DNA of 64,000 nucleotides from Spirochaetota bacterium (lineage in GTDB: Bacteria > Spirochaetota > Spirochaetia > Treponematales > UBA12059), in assembly GCA_018262985.1 (NCBI GenBank), contig JADFDI010000002.1:62001-126000 (forward strand). The letters are read 5' to 3'. A program made the position numbers and the translations under genes. Position 1 is the stretch's first letter. Every line of letters starts with the position of its first letter. The notes beneath the pieces are model-generated. The model was not told where the DNA came from. It saw nothing but the letters and a program-made list of their open reading frames with translations, and made no database searches. Positions 1 through 7,066 of the stretch are shown in pieces.

Positions 1-182
1 TGGCGGCTTCGCTGGGTTTCGCGGCGCTCTTCGCCGCGTCGAACGGCCTCCAGGTTTTCGACGCGCCGCCTGAGCTCGTGCTCGCGCTGCCCTACGTCGC
101 GACCGCCCTGCTCGTGCTCGCCGGCAAGGCCAGGCTCCCCCGCCTCAGGCCCCGGGACGAAGGTCCGGGCCGCGAAGGCTAG
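1..182 (+). CDS. ABC transporter permease, C-terminal fragment
   Basis: Only the last 59 codons are inside the window, in the frame starting at base 3 and ending with TAG at 180-182. The peptide has a hydrophobic stretch (LALPYVATALLVLAG) followed by a short basic tail. That Leu-Pro-Tyr helix and basic end resemble the last membrane helix of simple-sugar/nucleoside ABC permeases of the BmpD/YufQ/RbsC type, but too little remains to prove the family. The following gene has its own promoter, so this ends an upstream operon. Confidence 0.5.
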   Translation, partial: AASLGFAALFAASNGLQVFDAPPELVLALPYVATALLVLAGKARLPRLRPRDEGPGREG

Positions 183-232
183 GGCGCGCTTCCCGGTACG
201 CGACGACGAGGCGACGGCGTTTCCTTCCAGTC

Positions 233-261
233 TTGACCGGCGCGGCGGGGAAGGGTATAAT
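233..261 (+). promoter_or_regulatory. Sigma-70 promoter of the Rrf2-nifS-nifU operon
   Basis: TTGACC (233-238) and a perfect TATAAT (256-261) are separated by 17 bases, and the first gene of the operon starts 35 bases downstream. This is the best housekeeping promoter match in the window. Confidence 0.8.
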
Positions 262-286
262 CCTAGTATTCAGATAGGAATACTGG
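262..286 (+). promoter_or_regulatory. Palindromic operator over the transcription start (probable Rrf2 autoregulation)
   Basis: CCTAGTATTC (262-271) and GAATACTGG (278-286) form an inverted repeat. The core AGTATTC-N6-GAATACT is a perfect 7-bp dyad starting directly after the -10 box, so a bound dimer would cover the transcription start. Rrf2 regulators of Fe-S genes (IscR type) commonly repress their own operon through such dyads. That this Rrf2 protein binds here is inference. Confidence 0.65.
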
Positions 287-295
287 AGATTGCCT

Positions 296-700
296 TTGTT
301 CCAGGTCTCGACGCGGATACAGTACGGCCTCAGGGCGCTGGCCTACCTCGCCGGCAAGGACGGTCCCGCCAGCGCGACGGAGATCGCCGGAGCCGAGGGA
401 ATACCGGGCAAGTACCTCGAAGGCATACTCGGCCAGCTGACCGCCTCGGGGCTCCTCCGCTCCGAGCGGGGGAAGAACGGCGGCTACCGGCTTTCGCTGC
501 CCGCGGCCGAGGTTACCGTGCTCAGCATCGTCGAGGCTCTCGAGGGGGAGATACGGCCGACCGAGTGCGCCGCCGGTCCCGGCGCCTGCGACCACGACCT
601 CGCCTGCCTGCCCCGCCGCTTCTGGCTCGGGCTCAAGACCGCGGTGGACGAGTACCTCCGTTCCCGTACCCTGCTCGACGTCATCGATCCCGCTTCCTGA
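296..700 (+). CDS. Rrf2 family transcriptional regulator (IscR-like)
   Basis: A 134-residue DNA-binding protein of the Rrf2 family, which controls Fe-S cluster or cysteine genes. The N-terminal winged helix is clear (VSTRIQYGLRAL, then EGIPGKYLEGILGQL and SERGKNGGYRLS). A central cysteine group follows (C near residues 90, 97 and 103: TECAAGPGACDHDLAC), the position where IscR/NsrR members hold a cluster, although the spacing is not exactly IscR. The ORF track starts at TTG 290, but GGAG at 285-288 lies only one base from it; TTG 296 sits 7 bases downstream and gives the usual short Rrf2 N-terminus, so 296 is preferred. It heads an operon with nifS and nifU and probably senses cluster supply and represses itself. 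Confidence 0.87.
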   Translation: MFQVSTRIQYGLRALAYLAGKDGPASATEIAGAEGIPGKYLEGILGQLTASGLLRSERGKNGGYRLSLPAAEVTVLSIVEALEGEIRPTECAAGPGACDHDLACLPRRFWLGLKTAVDEYLRSRTLLDVIDPAS

Positions 701-711
701 AAGGAGCCCCC

Positions 712-1881
712 ATGGAACGCCGCATCGTATACATGGACTACAACGCCACGACGCCCCTCCACCCGCTCGTCCGGGACGCGATGACGGCGGATATGGGCGT
801 CTTCGCCAACGCCTCGAGCATGCACGAGGCCGGGCGCGCCGCGAAGGCGAGGGTCGACTCAGCCCGCGCCGAGGTCGCGAAGCTCGCCGGGGTGCCGAAC
901 CCTGACGAGCTCGTCTTCACCTCGGGCGGTTCGGAATCGAACAACACCGTCTTCGCGACCATGTTCCACGTAGGGCGGAGAGGCGGCCGCCGCAAGATCG
1001 TCACCACTGCCATCGAGCATCCCTGCGTGGTCAACGCCGCCTCCTGGCTCCGCGAAGAGGGCTTCCCCGTGGTCTTCCTTCCCGTGGACGCCTCCGGGCG
1101 CGTGGACATGGAGGCCGCGGAGCGCGAGATCGACGCCGACACCTTGCTCGTCTCGGTCATGTCCGCCAACAACGAGATCGGCACGATCCAGGACGTTCCG
1201 GCCCTCTGCCGCATGGCCAAGGCGAAAGGCGCGCTCTTCCACACCGACGCCACCCAGTCCGCGGGCAAGGTTCCCGTCGAGGCGGCCGCCTGGGGCGTCG
1301 ACTACCTGACCCTCTCGGCCCACAAGATCTACGGCCCCAAGGGAGTCGGCGCCCTCTACGTCCGCAAGGGCGCGCCCATCGAGCCCCTGATCCGCGGCGG
1401 GCACCAGGAGCACGGCCGACGGGCGGGCACCTACAACAACATCGGGATCCTCGGCTTCGGCCTCGCGGCCCGCCTCGCGCTCGAGGACCTCGAGGGAAGG
1501 GCGGCCCGCGTCCGGGTCATGCGGAACCGGCTGCGCGACGGCATCGTGGAACGCGTGCCGGACGTCCGCGTGAACGGACACGCCACCGAGGTGCTGCCGA
1601 ACACGCTCAACGTATCCTTCCCCGGCGCGGAGGGCGAGGCCATCCTCCTCTACCTCGACCTCGAGGGCGTCCAGGTCTCCACGGGTTCCGCCTGCGCCTC
1701 CGGGAGCCTCGAGCCGAGCCACGTGCTGCTGGCCACGGGCGTCGGTCCCGAGCTCGCGCACGGATCGATCCGGTTCAGCCTCGGCTCGCTCACGAGCAAC
1801 GAGGACGTGGACTACGTCCTCGAGGTACTTCCCCCGATCATCAAGCGGCTTCGCCGCATGTCCACGGTCAGCGTGGCCTAG
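712..1881 (+). CDS. nifS: Cysteine desulfurase, NifS/IscS family
   Basis: A PLP enzyme that converts L-cysteine to alanine and passes sulfane sulfur to the Fe-S scaffold encoded next. It has 389 residues from ATG 712, which has AAGGAG 5 bases upstream; the longer ORF in the track is spurious. Visible landmarks are the substrate/PLP histidine in AIEHP (about H104), the PLP lysine in SAHKIYGPKG (about K205) and the catalytic cysteine in STGSACASG (about C328) with the group-I SGSLEPSHVL segment. It lies 11 bases after the Rrf2 gene and 18 before nifU. The NifU-type partner favours NifS over IscS as the name, but its role may be general cluster assembly rather than nitrogenase maturation: no nif structural genes are present in this window. 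Confidence 0.95.
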   Translation: MERRIVYMDYNATTPLHPLVRDAMTADMGVFANASSMHEAGRAAKARVDSARAEVAKLAGVPNPDELVFTSGGSESNNTVFATMFHVGRRGGRRKIVTTAIEHPCVVNAASWLREEGFPVVFLPVDASGRVDMEAAEREIDADTLLVSVMSANNEIGTIQDVPALCRMAKAKGALFHTDATQSAGKVPVEAAAWGVDYLTLSAHKIYGPKGVGALYVRKGAPIEPLIRGGHQEHGRRAGTYNNIGILGFGLAARLALEDLEGRAARVRVMRNRLRDGIVERVPDVRVNGHATEVLPNTLNVSFPGAEGEAILLYLDLEGVQVSTGSACASGSLEPSHVLLATGVGPELAHGSIRFSLGSLTSNEDVDYVLEVLPPIIKRLRRMSTVSVA

Positions 1882-1899
1882 CAGGACAAGGAGCATCCC

Positions 1900-2505
1900 A
1901 TGGACGCCATGCAGTGGCTGTATTCGGACATCGTCCTCGATCACTTCAAGAATCCCCGCAACGTCTTCGACCCGGACGAGAAGTTCGCCTACGAAGCGGA
2001 GGGGACCGTCGGCAACGTCAAGTGCGGCGACCAGATGATGTTCATGCTCAAGATCGACGAGGGCGACGTCATCCGCGACGTGCGCTGGCGCACCTACGGC
2101 TGCGCGAGCGCCATCGCCAGCACCTCGATGCTGTCCGAGGTGACGAAGGGCCTCCATATCCGCGAGGCGTACAACCTCAGGCCCGAGGACATCGCGACGC
2201 GATTGGGCGGCCTGCCCGACAACAAGATCCACTGTTCCGTGCTCGGCGACAAGGCGCTGCGCGCCGCCATCGACGCCTGGCTCGAGAAGACGGGACGCGC
2301 CGGGCTCTACCGCAACGAAGGCGCCACCGTCATCTGCACCTGCCTCAACATCACGGACCGCGACATCGAGACGGCCGTGCGGGAAGGCGCCCGGAACTGG
2401 GAGCAGCTGCAGGAGCGCACCAAGATCGGCACCGTCTGCGGCGGGTGCAAGGTGAAGGGCGAATCGCTCCTCCACGAGTACGTGCACATCTTCGGCGAAG
2501 AGTAG
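1900..2505 (+). CDS. nifU: NifU-like Fe-S scaffold (IscU domain plus BFD-like [2Fe-2S] domain)
   Basis: A 201-residue scaffold on which NifS-derived sulfur and iron are assembled. The N-terminal IscU-type domain (about residues 1-125) carries the three scaffold cysteines C42 (KCGD, with the adjacent Asp), C68 (YGCAS) and C112 (HCSV). A second domain has four cysteines spaced as in the NifU/BFD central [2Fe-2S] ferredoxin-like module (CTC at 146-148, CGGC at 180-183). The C-terminal Nfu domain of full-length NifU is absent, so this is the short two-domain form. The start ATG 1900 has AAGGAG 6 bases upstream. It is the last gene of the Rrf2-nifS-nifU operon and is followed by a hairpin. Confidence 0.93.
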   Translation: MDAMQWLYSDIVLDHFKNPRNVFDPDEKFAYEAEGTVGNVKCGDQMMFMLKIDEGDVIRDVRWRTYGCASAIASTSMLSEVTKGLHIREAYNLRPEDIATRLGGLPDNKIHCSVLGDKALRAAIDAWLEKTGRAGLYRNEGATVICTCLNITDRDIETAVREGARNWEQLQERTKIGTVCGGCKVKGESLLHEYVHIFGEE

Positions 2506-2515
2506 GCGCGGACCC

Positions 2516-2551
2516 GCGGCGTCCCGAGCGCTTCCAGGCGCGGGACGCCGC
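2516..2551 (+). terminator. Terminator-like hairpin after nifU
   Basis: GCGGCGTCCCG (2516-2526) pairs perfectly with CGGGACGCCGC (2541-2551) around a 14-base loop, 11 bases after the nifU stop. There is no T-run, so it may be a 3'-end protector or factor-assisted terminator rather than a classic intrinsic one. Confidence 0.5.
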
Positions 2552-2581
2552 GCCGCCCGCGAAGCGGCCCTCGTTCCGCAC

Positions 2582-2610
2582 TTGCGATCCGCGCCCCCGG
2601 CCATTATCCT
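2582..2610 (+). promoter_or_regulatory. Possible promoter of the 7TM chemoreceptor gene
   Basis: TTGCGA (2582-2587), a 17-base spacer and TATCCT (2605-2610) lie 51 bases before the receptor ATG and downstream of the nifU hairpin. It is a reasonable sigma-70 match; no sigma-28 flagellar-type motif was seen. Confidence 0.4.
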
Positions 2611-2661
2611 GACGCATACCTAGTGGCGCCGACGGCGTCCCGCGACGGGAGAGAAAGACGC

Positions 2662-4911
2662 ATGAAAAACGCGGTTCCGATCGTTCCTTCGCTGTTGCTC
2701 CTCCTCTCCGCGCTCGCGCTCGCTTCCTGCGGCGTCCCCGATTCCGCCCTCGTGGAATCCTGGCGGATCGCCCACGGCGATTCCCCGGAGCGGTCCGACC
2801 CTTCCTTCGACGACTCCTCCTGGGAGAGCCTGACGGCCCCGGCGCTCATCCCGGTGCCGGAGGCCGACTCGTGGTTCTGGCTCAGGGCGGATGTGCGCTT
2901 CGAAGGAACGGGACCGTTCTGGCTCATTTCGCAGAAGTTCGGCGCGGCCTGCCAGGTCTTCGTCGACGGCGTCCTCGTAGGCGAGCGCGGTTCCTTGCCG
3001 CCCAGGCCGCTGATCCGCCCCGGCGTCACCGACGCGTGGCTGGTGCCCTCGAACCTCGTCGAGGACGGAAGGGCCGTGGTGGCCGTGCGCTCCTACGCCC
3101 GCGGTACCAGCGCGGACTATCCCGGCTTCAAGGTCGGCGGCCGGGAAGCGGCGGAATTCGAGCTCCACACCGCGCGGCTCCTTAACCTCCAGGTCTACAT
3201 CGTCCTGGCCGTCCTCTGCCTTTTCCTCGGCGCCTACTTCATCTGGCAGTACAAGTCGAGGCCGAAGGACCGCTTCAACCTTTGGTACGCGCTTTCGCTC
3301 GTCCTGATCTCCTTCTATTTCTACGAGCTCGGCGCGGAACGCTTCATACCCGTCACCCTGGCCTTCAAGGCTTTCGCGAAGGTGGCGCTGACCGCCTCGA
3401 TCGGCTTCCTGATGCTCTTCTTCACCGAATTCTTCGACATCCTGTCGGGCCGGGTCTTCAAGGTCCTGGTGGGCGTCCAGATCCTGGCCTTCTCGGCTCT
3501 CTTCTTCGCCAACACGGGCGACGAGACCGAGCTGATGGACATCTTCTCGCTGAGCCTCCTGCCGATCTTCGCGGAGATCATATCCGGCGTGTACATCCTG
3601 GTACGCGCCGCCCTGCTGAAGCGTAGCGACGCGATACCGATCCTGGCGGGACTCGTGCTCGGGGTCGGCTTCGGGGTGCACGACATCGTCTATCAGGTCG
3701 GCGGCACCGAGCCGATGGCCTGGCTCCAGGGCTTCACCTTCTTCGCCCTCGACATGGGCGTGTTCGTCGCGATGAGCGCGCGCGCCGCCCGCGCCGCCAA
3801 CGAGGTCGAGGTCTTCGCGCGCGAGACGGCCGAACGGCGGGACCGGCTCGGGGCGGTGGTGGATGCCGCGGGCCGCGTGGTCGGCGCGGTCGCCGCCATG
3901 GCACGCGACCTCGAGGAGCGCGCGGGAGAGCTGGCGCGCACCGCGGAACTCTCGCGGAACGAGGCGAAGGCCATCGAGGCGGAGGCGGACCGGCAGCGCG
4001 TCGCGGTGGGCGAGGCCGTCGGCTCGGCGAACGACATGGCCCGGTCGAGCGAACGGGTGGATGAGGAGCTCGCGCTAGAGTCGGAACGCCTGGAAGGGGC
4101 GCTCGGCGCGGTCGGCGACATCATCTCCGGCACGGTCGGCGTCTCGAGCGACGTCACCGTGGCCGCGGAGCTTTCCGAGGGCCTCGCCCGGCGCGTGGAG
4201 GACGGCGTCCGCGACGTGGCGTCGCTCGGTTCGTCCATCGCCAAGGTCCGCGAAGCCTCGAAGGAAATCACGGAGGTGGTCGAGTCGGTGAACGATTTCG
4301 CCGAGCGCACCAACCTGCTGGCCATGAACGCCTCCATCGAGGCGGCGCACGCCGGCGCGGCCGGCCGCGGCTTCTCGGTCATCGCCCACGAGATCAAGAA
4401 GCTCGCCCAGGCGAGCGCGGACAGGGCCGCCCGCATCGGCGAGATGGCGTCGTCCATCGACGCCCTCGTCTCGGAGGGCGCCGGCGCGGCCGCGAAGGTC
4501 GAGAACGGTCTCGGCCGGATAGCCGCGGACTCGGGCGACGCGGTCGGACGGATCAAGGGCGTCGCCGAAGCGGCGCTTCGCCAGCGCGAACTTGCCGACG
4601 GCGCCTCCTCGGTCCTCGGCACCTTCTCGGATTCCTCGCGGCGCATGCGCGAGCAGACCGCGGCCCAGGCGGGCTACTCGCGCCTGGTGCGGGACTCGAT
4701 GGGCGCCCTGGAGGAAGGGGCGGCCAGGGTCAAGTCGGCGGGCAGCCGCATCGTCACGGGCGTCGGCGCGCTCGCCGAGCAGGCGATAGGCCTCCGCGAC
4801 CTGGCGACCCGTAGCAGCGCGATCGCGGCCGAGCTCGCGTCCATCGTGGGCAAGCGGACGGACTCCGAAGAGGGGATCGACCTCCTCGAGCCCGAAAGGG
4901 ATCGGGCTTGA
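2662..4911 (+). CDS. 7TMR-DISM-type methyl-accepting chemotaxis protein with lipobox
   Basis: A 749-residue membrane receptor that should feed the CheA/CheW pathway. From ATG 2662 (GGGAGAG upstream) it opens with a signal peptide ending in a lipobox (LASC, Cys near 26). A jelly-roll-like extracellular domain follows (about 30-170; SWFWLRADVRFEG, VFVDGVLVGERG), then seven hydrophobic helices (about 175-385) as in 7TMR-DISM sensors. The cytoplasmic coiled coil carries the chemotaxis hairpin tip (ERTNLLAMNASIEAAHAG, near 550). The usual two-TM/HAMP layout is absent. The end overlaps the next start (TTGA). Ligand unknown; DISM ectodomains are thought to bind small molecules such as carbohydrates. 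Confidence 0.85.
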   Translation: MKNAVPIVPSLLLLLSALALASCGVPDSALVESWRIAHGDSPERSDPSFDDSSWESLTAPALIPVPEADSWFWLRADVRFEGTGPFWLISQKFGAACQVFVDGVLVGERGSLPPRPLIRPGVTDAWLVPSNLVEDGRAVVAVRSYARGTSADYPGFKVGGREAAEFELHTARLLNLQVYIVLAVLCLFLGAYFIWQYKSRPKDRFNLWYALSLVLISFYFYELGAERFIPVTLAFKAFAKVALTASIGFLMLFFTEFFDILSGRVFKVLVGVQILAFSALFFANTGDETELMDIFSLSLLPIFAEIISGVYILVRAALLKRSDAIPILAGLVLGVGFGVHDIVYQVGGTEPMAWLQGFTFFALDMGVFVAMSARAARAANEVEVFARETAERRDRLGAVVDAAGRVVGAVAAMARDLEERAGELARTAELSRNEAKAIEAEADRQRVAVGEAVGSANDMARSSERVDEELALESERLEGALGAVGDIISGTVGVSSDVTVAAELSEGLARRVEDGVRDVASLGSSIAKVREASKEITEVVESVNDFAERTNLLAMNASIEAAHAGAAGRGFSVIAHEIKKLAQASADRAARIGEMASSIDALVSEGAGAAAKVENGLGRIAADSGDAVGRIKGVAEAALRQRELADGASSVLGTFSDSSRRMREQTAAQAGYSRLVRDSMGALEEGAARVKSAGSRIVTGVGALAEQAIGLRDLATRSSAIAAELASIVGKRTDSEEGIDLLEPERDRA

Positions 4912-5750
4912 AGCCGATGGATCCGGAGGCGCCGGCGGAAGCGCAAATCCACGCGTTCCGCGAGGCGGTGTACGCCGAATACCGCGAGCGCGGTCGACGC
5001 CTGCCGTGGCGCGAAACGCGCGATCCCTGGGCCATCCTCGTGTCCGAGCTGATGCTGCAGCAGACCCAGGCGGCGCGCGTCGTCCCGAAATACGAGGAGT
5101 GGCTGCGCCGCTGGCCCGATCCGGCCGCGTTGGCCGCGGCTTCCGTGGCCGACGCGCTCGCCGCGTGGAGCGGCCTCGGCTACAATCGGCGCGCGCTCGC
5201 GCTCAAGGCGGCGGCTGCCATCATCGAGTACGAGCACGCGGGCGCGGTGCCCGAGGACTCGGCCGTCCTGCGGGCCCTTCCCGGCGTAGGGGCCTATACG
5301 GCGGGCGCGGTCCGGGCCTTCGCCTTCGGGCGACCCGACGTCTTCCTGGAGACGAACATCCGCGCGGCCCTGCTCCACTGGTTCTTCCCCGGCCGCGAGG
5401 GGGTTCGCGACCGGGAGCTGCTCCCGGCGGCCGCCCTCGTCCTCGACGCTTCCGATCCTCGAACCTGGTACTACGCGCTCATGGATTACGGGGCCGCGCT
5501 GAAGCGCCTCGCGCCGAATCCGTCGCGTCGCTCCGCCCACCACGTCGCGCAGTCCCGCTTCGAAGGCTCGCTCCGGCAGGCCCGCGGCGCCGTCGTGCGG
5601 CTGCTTTCCTCGGAGGGACCGGCGGAAGCGGAGCGCATCCACGAGCTCTGCGGCATGGAGCGCGAACGCGTCGCCGGGGCCCTCGCGGCCTTGGTCGCGG
5701 AGGGCGCGGTCGAATACGCGGGAAGCCTCGCCCGCATCCGGGAGTCCTGA
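4908..5750 (+). CDS. MutY-like HhH-GPD DNA glycosylase lacking Fe-S cluster and C-terminal domain
   Basis: A 280-residue relative of A/G-specific adenine glycosylase. Clear family features are PWRETRDPWAIL, SELMLQQTQ with the catalytic Glu (about E47), SGLGYNRRA and the helix-hairpin-helix LPGVGAYTAGAV (124-135). Three departures stand out. The catalytic Asp position of MutY (LDGNVKR in E. coli) reads LETNIRA, so Glu (E148). The four cluster cysteines after the HhH domain are absent (LAPNPSRRSAHH instead). The Nudix-like 8-oxoG recognition domain is replaced by about 60 residues resembling a winged helix. Start TTG 4908 overlaps the receptor stop and has AAAGGG 7 bases upstream; ATG 4917 is the alternative. 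Substrate should not be assumed to be A:8-oxoG. Confidence 0.75.
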   Translation: MKPMDPEAPAEAQIHAFREAVYAEYRERGRRLPWRETRDPWAILVSELMLQQTQAARVVPKYEEWLRRWPDPAALAAASVADALAAWSGLGYNRRALALKAAAAIIEYEHAGAVPEDSAVLRALPGVGAYTAGAVRAFAFGRPDVFLETNIRAALLHWFFPGREGVRDRELLPAAALVLDASDPRTWYYALMDYGAALKRLAPNPSRRSAHHVAQSRFEGSLRQARGAVVRLLSSEGPAEAERIHELCGMERERVAGALAALVAEGAVEYAGSLARIRES

Positions 5751-5815
5751 GCGCGAACGGGAATCGCCTGAAGCGCCCCGGGCGGCGCCCTCCCGAGGCG
5801 AACGCCAGGCCGCTT

Positions 5816-7054
5816 TCAGGCGGCGGCCGGCAAGAGGGGAGCGGCGCTTCCCCCGAAGGCGCTCCTGAAAAAGAGGATGATCGAATCGAGGAGCCTCCGC
5901 AGCCAGGAGCCCGCGCCGACTTCGCGCGGGGCGACGAGCGCGACTCGCGCGTACACCTGTTCCCCGGCCAACACCTTGACGAGGCCCACCCGGGCGGACG
6001 CGGGAATCGGCGCCAAAAGCTCGGGGTAGGCCTCGACCACGGCGCGCGCGTCACCCGACACGGAACGGGGTACGGTGGCGGCGAGGATGCCCGCGGGGAT
6101 TCCCGCGAGGCTGCGCTCGCTGCCCTTCCAGACGCGGGCCGGCTCGAAGTCCGGCAGGACGGGCCGCACCGTGACCCAATTCTCGAAGGCCCAGTCGAGC
6201 AAGGCCGAGCCGTCTTCCACCCGCCGCGCCTGGGCGTCGGCGGTGCCGGTCGCGGAAGCGCCGAGCAGCACCAGCACGAAGCGAGTGCCCTCGCGCTCGG
6301 CCGACGCGACGAAGTTGAAGCCGCTCTCGCTTATGTAGCCGGTCTTGAGTCCGTCGCAGCCCGGGTAGGCGCCGAGCAGCGGATTGCGGTTCTCGAGGAC
6401 GGGCGGGACGTAGCCGGCGGGAACGCGCCGACCGGGCGGGAAGTTGGCGGGCTTCGGGAATTCGAAAGAGGGAAGGGAGTGGAGGCTTTCGACGAAGTCC
6501 GGTCGTTCTGCGAGGTAGGCGAGGGCGAAGGCCGCCATCTCCCGCGCCGTTGTCAGGTTGCGATCCGAAAGGCCCGAGGGTTCCTCGAAGCGCGTGACCA
6601 CGAGTCCGTAGCGCCGCGCGACCGCGTTCATGCGCGCGGAGAAGCCCGATACTGAACCGGAGACGACGCGCGCGAGCACGAAGGCGGCGTCGTTCGCGCT
6701 CGCCACGGCGAGGCCCCGGGCCAGGTCGCCGACGGTGACGCGCATGCCGCGCTCCAGGTACATCACGCTCGAATTCCAGGGCAGCTCGTTCCACGCCTCG
6801 CCCGCTCGCACCTCGACCGGCGTCGAGAGCGAGAGGCGGCCCGCGTCGAGTTCCTCGCCGAGCACGGCGAGCGTCGCCAGCTTCGCGAGGCTCGCGGGCG
6901 GGATCGGCTCGTCGGCGTTCCGTTCGACGAGGGCCGCGCCGCGGGCCGCCTCGACGAGGATGAGCGATTTGGCCGAGACCGCGGGCGCGGCCTCCATGGC
7001 GAAGGATGAAACGGCCGCGGCCATGAGGGCCGCGGCCAGGCAACGCCTCGTCAC
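5816..7054 (-). CDS. dacF: D-alanyl-D-alanine carboxypeptidase (PBP5/DacF family)
   Basis: A 412-residue periplasmic low-molecular-weight penicillin-binding protein that trims the terminal D-Ala from peptidoglycan stem peptides. It has a signal peptide, then the three active-site motifs: SLAK (PPASLAKLAT, about residue 54), SAN (VASANDAAF) and KTG (DGLKTGYISESG). After the peptidase domain comes a beta-rich region and a C-terminal hydrophobic/amphipathic helix (WLRRLLDSIILFF), the usual membrane anchor of PBP5-type enzymes. Start is GTG 7054 with AGGAAGG just upstream; ATG codons further in would cut the signal peptide. It follows asnS by 12 bases on the same strand, so it is probably cotranscribed with it. 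Confidence 0.9.
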   Translation of the reverse strand: MTRRCLAAALMAAAVSSFAMEAAPAVSAKSLILVEAARGAALVERNADEPIPPASLAKLATLAVLGEELDAGRLSLSTPVEVRAGEAWNELPWNSSVMYLERGMRVTVGDLARGLAVASANDAAFVLARVVSGSVSGFSARMNAVARRYGLVVTRFEEPSGLSDRNLTTAREMAAFALAYLAERPDFVESLHSLPSFEFPKPANFPPGRRVPAGYVPPVLENRNPLLGAYPGCDGLKTGYISESGFNFVASAEREGTRFVLVLLGASATGTADAQARRVEDGSALLDWAFENWVTVRPVLPDFEPARVWKGSERSLAGIPAGILAATVPRSVSGDARAVVEAYPELLAPIPASARVGLVKVLAGEQVYARVALVAPREVGAGSWLRRLLDSIILFFRSAFGGSAAPLLPAAA

Positions 7055-7066
7055 GTCCGCGCCTTC

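Noticed and set aside
859-2604. 581-codon minus-strand ORF over nifS-nifU
   Set aside because: Antisense shadow of two well-supported genes in GC-rich DNA; Arg/Gly/Asp-biased translation with no domain.
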